Below are positions 7,463-11,241 of a stretch of 11,241 nucleotides of DNA, one piece after another. The notes under the pieces are model-generated. The model did not search any database. It was not told where the DNA came from and saw nothing but the letters and a program-made list of their open reading frames with translations. A program made the translations under genes and the position numbers. Source of the DNA: Terana coerulea (Eukaryota > Basidiomycota > Agaricomycetes > Polyporales > Phanerochaetaceae); the NCBI GenBank assembly GCA_024811115.1, contig JAKOGH010000532.1, positions 1-11,241 of the forward strand, written 5' to 3'. Position 1 is the stretch's first letter. The number at the start of each line of letters is the position of its first letter.

Positions 7463-8223
7463 TTAGAGATGTAAAGTCTCCATTTGTAGATGGGTGAGCC
7501 CGCGCTTAGACGTGCCAAGCATTCTGAGCGCCGCAATGGTGCTACGCCCCTTATTGCAGTGGAATTCTATGTAATGCTTCCACAGGAGCTTCGGGTCCAG
7601 CATGAACCCGAGATATCTCATGAAAGGTTTTGGTTTGATATTGATCTCCTTGCTGGCCCAGTCACAGTACCGTCGGTCAAGATTTGTCATCACTAGTTTC
7701 CCACGTTTACCACGCATGATGTGCCATCCAGGATGCAATTTTGAATGCAAGCGGCGGGCCGAGGGGGTGGGCTCCTTATTGGGCACCTTCTATTTCTATG
7801 GGTGTCTGTTCCCGCGGAAGTGCATTAGCTCCAGTTTGTCCTCCTCGAATTGAAGTCCGAGGGCAAACAGTCTAGATAGCATAATCATCAGGACCTTCCT
7901 GATTTTCAGAATGTTGATCTCTAGTTGGATTTCCTCTTTCGGAGCTCAGAAGGTCTGGTGACTATGTGGAAGAGACTATCGTCTACGTAGAACTGCAATG
8001 TGACGCCAATGGTGGTGGTGTTTTTGGCTCCAAGCGCCTTGATTGTGCTGTAGATTGCAGGCGCAATGTATATGTTTGTTAGAATAGGTGAGAGCGCTGA
8101 GCCCTGACTTACTCTGACTAAAAAGTCTACCGGATCAGTGACAATGCCATTGATCAGGAACAAGGTTTGCCATCCTTCAAGGTAGGACTTGAAGAACTTG
8201 CATAGGAGCAATGAGAACCCCGC
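7463..8223 (-). pseudogene. LINE reverse transcriptase, palm/catalytic and thumb part
   Basis: The frame picks up right after the left end of the insertion with AGFSLLLCKFFKSYLEGWQT, followed by VSQGSALSPILTNIYIAP (the 'GvpQGs.lSPiL' motif) and LQFYVDDSLFHIV, the catalytic 'YxDD' box with both aspartates at 7978-7983. It closes with a stop at 7921. A second frame carries the thumb: LGLQFEEDKLELMHFRGN, two stops near 7795, then MRYLGFMLDPKLLWKHYIEF, the 'ylGf..D..l.f..hi' motif, ending at 7463. It is the second half of the domain that begins at 9835. Key residues survive but stops and the insertion make it dead. Confidence 0.9.
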
Positions 8224-8233
8224 TGATACGCTG
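8224..8233 (+). repeat. Left terminal inverted repeat of the insertion
   Basis: TGATACGCTG, the exact inverse of the right end at 9166-9175. Weak further similarity continues inward for about 20 bases (CACTACGCCTCAGGTGCGA here against GTAAGTGCCCTGAGCGCGA at the other end). It abuts the point where the reverse transcriptase frame resumes. Confidence 0.6.
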
Positions 8234-8637
8234 CACTACGCCTCAGGTGCGATCACCTAACCCTAACCCAACAGACAGCAGGCTCGGGCCAAAGCACCGA
8301 GTCAGGGAGCAGTTTTATGTGTGAGTGGGGACGTCACTTCAACTCTGCAGCCGGAGTGCCAGCAGGAGTCGGGGACCGAAGACCTCTGGAAGGTAACAGC
8401 CGGGGCGAGGTCTGTAACGGGGACCGAGCAAGAGAGCACCGAAGCTGAGAGACTTCGGGGACGACGTCACGAGGGGACTGGGGCAAGACTCCGACGTTGA
8501 GTCAGACGCGGCCAACGGGCAAGACAAGTACTAGACGAGCAGGATACCTAAGAAGCGCTGATGTGCTTGTAGTCTTAACACGTAGCAGGGCGTGAAGAGG
8601 GAAAGGTAACTTGTATTTGCAGAAAGTATGTACAGAG

Positions 8638-8645
8638 TATTTATA
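8638..8645 (-). promoter_or_regulatory. TATA-like box inside the insertion
   Basis: The minus strand reads CGTATAAATACTC, a good TATA box, preceded by a GC-rich GGGCCC palindrome. It could be the promoter of the inserted element (an LTR or a deleted transposase gene), but no coding region of known type follows it. Confidence 0.35.
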
Positions 8646-9165
8646 CGGGCCCGGTACCTAACAGCCAGAGCTAATGGACCGCGTCCGAGAGAGAATGAAG
8701 GAGCGGTTTGGATACAAAAGTGGTACAGATAAGGAAAGACCAAGTCGGGATACACTAACCAAGGATATGCCGCGCGCCACACAGGCACCGAGCACCTATG
8801 AAACACGGGGCGGGACCGGTCAGGTATCGTCTGTGCCCTGGGCGGGAATGACTTGTGTGGTGGCGCTACAACGCAGTGCCGCTGTCTTGGTCGTAGTTAG
8901 GTACGTGCCTAAGTCCAGGGCAGGAGCTCGCCGGGGCTGACGTGGCCCGCATCTTTCGGACTGGTGACCACACTGCCTGTTGCGAGGGACTGCACAGGCT
9001 CTGGACTGACAGCGACAGAGGGGCCGTTATAAGGTATTTTGGGAGAGTAGTTCGGGGATGTTGATGGCTCGGGGCTTCGGGGGTGGTGTCCGGGGGTCCT
9101 AGTGCGATCGTAGAGCGTAGTGACGAAAAAGGCAATTTCTGGGGTTTCGCGCTCAGGGCACTTAC

Positions 9166-9175
9166 CAGCGTATCA
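9166..9175 (-). repeat. Right terminal inverted repeat of the insertion
   Basis: CAGCGTATCA on the plus strand, the inverse of the left end at 8224-8233. It sits immediately beside the point where the reverse transcriptase frame (VYILKSR) is lost. The flanking bases (CTGCGCGAC here, GAACCCCGC on the left) share CGC but no longer duplication. Confidence 0.6.
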
Positions 9176-9835
9176 CTGCGCGACTTGAGAATATACACAA
9201 GCGTCGTATGGTCCACTGAAGGGAAGAACTGAGAGATGTCCATGAGGAGGACGGAGCTCTCGAGGTCTTGATTCCATCCTTCTTTGATGTTGTGAATAAG
9301 GCACACACCAGCATCAGTTGTACTTCGTTGCATAGCCCCCCAAATTGAGAGGGGTGCAGCACTCCGTACTTCGACACTCAAATTGCATGCGCTTGGCAAT
9401 GCATTTCTCGAGCAGTTTCTCCAAGCAGTTCAAAAGAACTATTGGGCGGTAGGCCTTTGCTACAGAGTAGTCAGGTTTATTGGGTTTGGGAATGATGACT
9501 GTGCGTGATTCCTTTGATTTGGTGGGCATGACTCTGGACGTGATGCACACGCCAAAGAACCACGTTATCATGTCAAGACGGATTCGTCCGCATCACGCTC
9601 CGTGAATGTGGACTTGTCCTCTCTTGTCTGTTCGTCCTTGTTGGGTTTGAGGATGATCTTCTTTAGCTAGAACCATAATGCGTGGTCTGGGCCCTGGTGC
9701 AGAGAAGTTGCTTGTGTCTTTCAGCACCTCCTCTACTTCAGCCACGGATATCGGCATATACTGCCGCTCCTTGACCTCATGATATGCATAATCAATAAAT
9801 GTTATGCTGTCTGCTGATGCGGGCTTGCGTGCTCA
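9176..9835 (-). pseudogene. LINE reverse transcriptase, N-terminal fingers and first palm motif
   Basis: One frame carries VAEVEEVLKDTSNFSAPGPR, matching '.ei...l....nkSaPGpd' at the start of the domain. The same frame, after a TGA near 9595, gives SRVMPTKSKESRTVIIPKPN and AYRPIVLLNCLEKLLEKCIA, the fingers motifs '...vvlipKp.k.......yRPIsLln...K..E'. Then frames split: YGVLHPSQFGG in one (9369-9337), STTDAGVCLIHNI and SVLLMDISQFFPSVDHTTLV in another. DISQFFPS holds the first catalytic Asp. The reading is cut at about 9176 by the insertion and continues at 8223. Confidence 0.9.
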
Positions 9836-10479
9836 TTTCGTGAATTGGTCCTGTAGAACCTCTGCCAGTTTGGTGGGTTCAGAGACGGAGTTTCCGTCTT
9901 TGTCTTTGATGCTTTGATTGGTGCTCTGCTTCCGTGGTTTCATCTATGTGGCAGCGTCCCAAACTTTACTCTGATGCATAGCGCCCATCTTGGTTTCAAA
10001 ATGGCCGCTTGGCGTTCTGAGAGTCGCTTGCTGCTGATTCTCAAATATGTGGACTTCCTCGGACCAGAACTTGCATCATTCTAGCGCTTTGGTCAAGTCT
10101 GTAAGGGTCTGGAGCGAGTTATCACCCTTGTCTACCTTCCTTTGCAGTGCCCTGGCTACCTTCTTTGACTGTTGCAAATTGCCCCTAGTCATGATAGTCT
10201 TGTCTCGTGCGGTGGAGCACTTGTGATTCCACCAAGATTTGCTTTTGGCACTGGGATTCGGGCATTTAGCCATGTCATCCCACTGTTTACACATTGCCTC
10301 ATAGAACTTGTCAAAGACTGTGTCTATATCCTGCCGCGTGAACTGGTCGGTCGTATGAATGCTCCGGCCCTTCTTATGATTGACTTCCTTCAGCCCCACG
10401 TACAGTATATTGCACACATGCTTTTGGATGCCTCGCCAGTATTTCTGGCTATCCTTTGATCCGTAAAGGATTGTGGGTT
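9836..10479 (-). pseudogene. LINE ORF2 connector between endonuclease and reverse transcriptase
   Basis: The frame that holds the endonuclease end runs on through this region: REPKPTILYGSKDSQKYWRG, then a basic, Trp-containing stretch (KSWWNHKCSTARDKTIMTRG) and a long helix up to the TGA at 10076-10078. It continues in the same frame after that stop (KVWDAAT, TAG at 9944-9946; NQSIKDKDGNSVSEPTKLAE; TGA at 9833-9835). The 'sWWn..c..a' and 'l.d..G......ka..l...F' patterns are typical of LINE ORF2 proteins between the two enzymes. Three stops and no frameshift are seen here. Confidence 0.72.
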
Positions 10480-11240
10480 TCGGTTCTCTCACAGCTTTCA
10501 CCCTTACTGAGAATTCTATCGGGCAGTGATCGGACATGTGCCAGTCTGCTCCCCGAACTCTGGCGTACTCGTCTGTGGCATTGGCCTCGCGGCACCATAC
10601 TAGGTTGAGTACTCCGGGCCGCCTCTCATAGTCTTTGCCAGCAAAAATCCAAGTCGGTGGCCCTCCCGCCTTCGCAGTCGCTTAGCAAAGACAGTCCTAT
10701 GTTGACTTCTGCAGCTTCGATGAGCATGTTACCGAACTGTTTGGTCTTGTTGTCGAGTTGGTGAGCTGGATTGTAGTCCGACCGCTCACGCTCGTCCTAT
10801 TCATGGGCGGATATTAAAGTCTCCGCACATTGCAACCACGCTCGAGTTCCACGGCATGGCTTTCTACTGACCGCTGCGCGGGACTTCGAATCATTGTACA
10901 CGTTGAGGAAGTTCATGACTTCCCCTTCGATTGTTAAAGTCGCGCACACAACGTCCCCTTTGGGCGCCGTGCCTGCAGCAGTGAGATGCGGGGCTATAGT
11001 GCGCTCATTTTTTGTTACGTATGTGACAGTTCTGCATTCCCTTGGCAGCCAAGGCACACAAAGTTTCTCGCTAGTGGATGGTGTCTTCAATGACTTCTCC
11101 GTCCTTTCGACTTGCCGGAAGCAATCCATTTAGTGATGCCCCAATGGCTCCTGGATCATGACATGATCATGATCCAGGAAGTTTTCGAGCACATTGCCCT
11201 GGTTTGGGTCTGGATTTCTGCACATTTGCAGAGATGCAGA
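10480..11240 (-). pseudogene. LINE AP-type endonuclease domain
   Basis: The domain nicks target DNA to prime copying. The right-edge frame reads SLQMCRNPDPNQGNVLENFL and VMIQEP, the family's 'lQ.N.........l......iilIQEP' with the catalytic Glu. An in-frame TAA follows (11130-11132), then VVCATLTIEGEVMNFLNVYN, the 'i...l...g..i.l.NvYn' strand. CGDFNIRP appears one frame away near 10819, and the main frame resumes with a TAG at 10797-10799. A further frameshift near 10670 leads to GPPTWIFAGKDYERRPGVLN and LVWC, then WHMSDHCPIEF, with the catalytic Asp-His at 10531-10526. All hallmark motifs are visible; the protein start lies beyond the window. Confidence 0.88.
11149..11179. repeat. 12-bp perfect inverted repeat in the endonuclease region
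   Basis: TCCTGGATCATG (11149-11160) is followed after 7 bases by its exact inverse CATGATCCAGGA (11168-11179). It lies in the endonuclease coding stretch for DHDHVMIQE, so codon constraint could explain part of it. A stem-loop could form in RNA or single-stranded DNA, but no function can be assigned. Confidence 0.55.
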
Positions 11241-11241
11241 G

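Larger units (their letters stand above)
8224..9175. mobile_element. Insertion with inverted ends splitting the LINE reverse transcriptase
   Basis: The reverse transcriptase frame is lost just inside 9175 (after VYILKS) and resumes at 8223 with AGFSLLL, so about 952 bases are foreign. Both ends carry the same 10 bases in inverted orientation (TGATACGCTG). The inside has no recognisable transposase, gag or pol; the longest minus-strand frame (8806-8531, 91 residues) and plus-strand frame (8674-8940, 88 residues) match nothing I know. There is a TATA-like box near the middle and a short telomere-like motif near the left end. I could not find a clean target duplication. A small non-autonomous DNA transposon is the simplest reading; a solo LTR or a composite is possible. 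Confidence 0.6.
5610..11241 (-). mobile_element. Degenerate Tad/I-like LINE (non-LTR retrotransposon), 5' truncated by the window
   Basis: The order endonuclease, reverse transcriptase, RNase H, Cys/His finger on one strand defines a LINE ORF2 with an RNase H, as in the Tad1 and I groups; Tad-like elements are common in fungi, so that group is my best guess. ORF1 would lie beyond 11241. Long stretches keep one frame: bases from about 10668 to 9390 stay in a single frame with only four stops. Elsewhere there are frameshifts, and 8224-9175 is an insertion. I see no poly(A) tail or clear 3' end; the end near 5610 is set where the protein resembles a LINE C-terminus (LLIDTETFAQ) and is uncertain. 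Confidence 0.88.

Noticed and set aside
8531..8806. 91-residue minus-strand frame in the insertion, Tyr/Leu rich, perhaps a membrane protein
   Set aside because: It runs across the TATA-like box, has no recognisable motif, and its length is within chance for a GC-balanced region.
8413..8870. Solo LTR inside the insertion (TG...CA ends around the TATAAATA box)
   Set aside because: Several TGT/ACA pairs are possible, but none I tried is flanked by matching 4-5 base duplications, so no boundary can be supported.
8654..8904. 9-bp inverted pair GTACCTAAC / GTTAGGTAC
   Set aside because: It is short, 230 bases apart and not at the edges of any unit; chance is adequate.
1..11241. A host defence system, RNA-guided system, or other new multi-gene system
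   Set aside because: All recognisable proteins belong to two known retrotransposon types, all are broken, and no repeat array, operon or non-coding RNA locus is visible.

Overview
This window looks like a transposon graveyard from a filamentous fungus, most probably a basidiomycete. That assignment is an inference. It rests on the resemblance of the gag and pol fragments to copia and Tad-like elements of mushroom-forming fungi as I remember them; no search was run. I find no intact host gene, tRNA, rRNA or CRISPR array. Every recognisable coding segment is on the minus strand and is broken by stop codons, frameshifts or an insertion.

Left part (about 1-4843): a Ty1/copia LTR retrotransposon read right to left. 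Going down in coordinates it has a 5' LTR (about 4552-4843, with a TATA box), a primer binding site immediately after the LTR (4540-4551), an untranslated leader, a long gag starting at 4319, an aspartic protease (motif DSGAS), the H-H/C-C zinc-binding domain and DDE core of integrase, the integrase C-terminal domain, a low-complexity linker, and the first part of reverse transcriptase, which runs off the window at base 1. The primer binding site matches the anticodon arm of initiator tRNA-Met, which points to half-tRNA priming as in Drosophila copia and yeast Ty5.

Right part (about 5610-11241): a non-LTR retrotransposon (LINE), also on the minus strand. From the right edge it shows an AP-type endonuclease (QEP, GDFN and SDH motifs), a connector, reverse transcriptase (fingers, palm DISQFFPS, then FYVDD and thumb), an RNase H with changed active-site positions, and a C-terminal Cys/His finger. 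This is the domain order of Tad1/I-type LINEs. The reverse transcriptase is split between its first palm motif and its QGSALSP/FYVDD motifs by about 0.95 kb of foreign DNA (8224-9175). That insert has matching 10-bp inverted ends and no recognisable protein, so it may be a small non-autonomous DNA transposon.

Between the two elements (4881-5609) lie minus-strand fragments of a protein I do not recognise. They may be a LINE 3' extension or the remains of an older gene. The elements share orientation but nothing suggests they work together. The window is best read as successive, decayed insertions.
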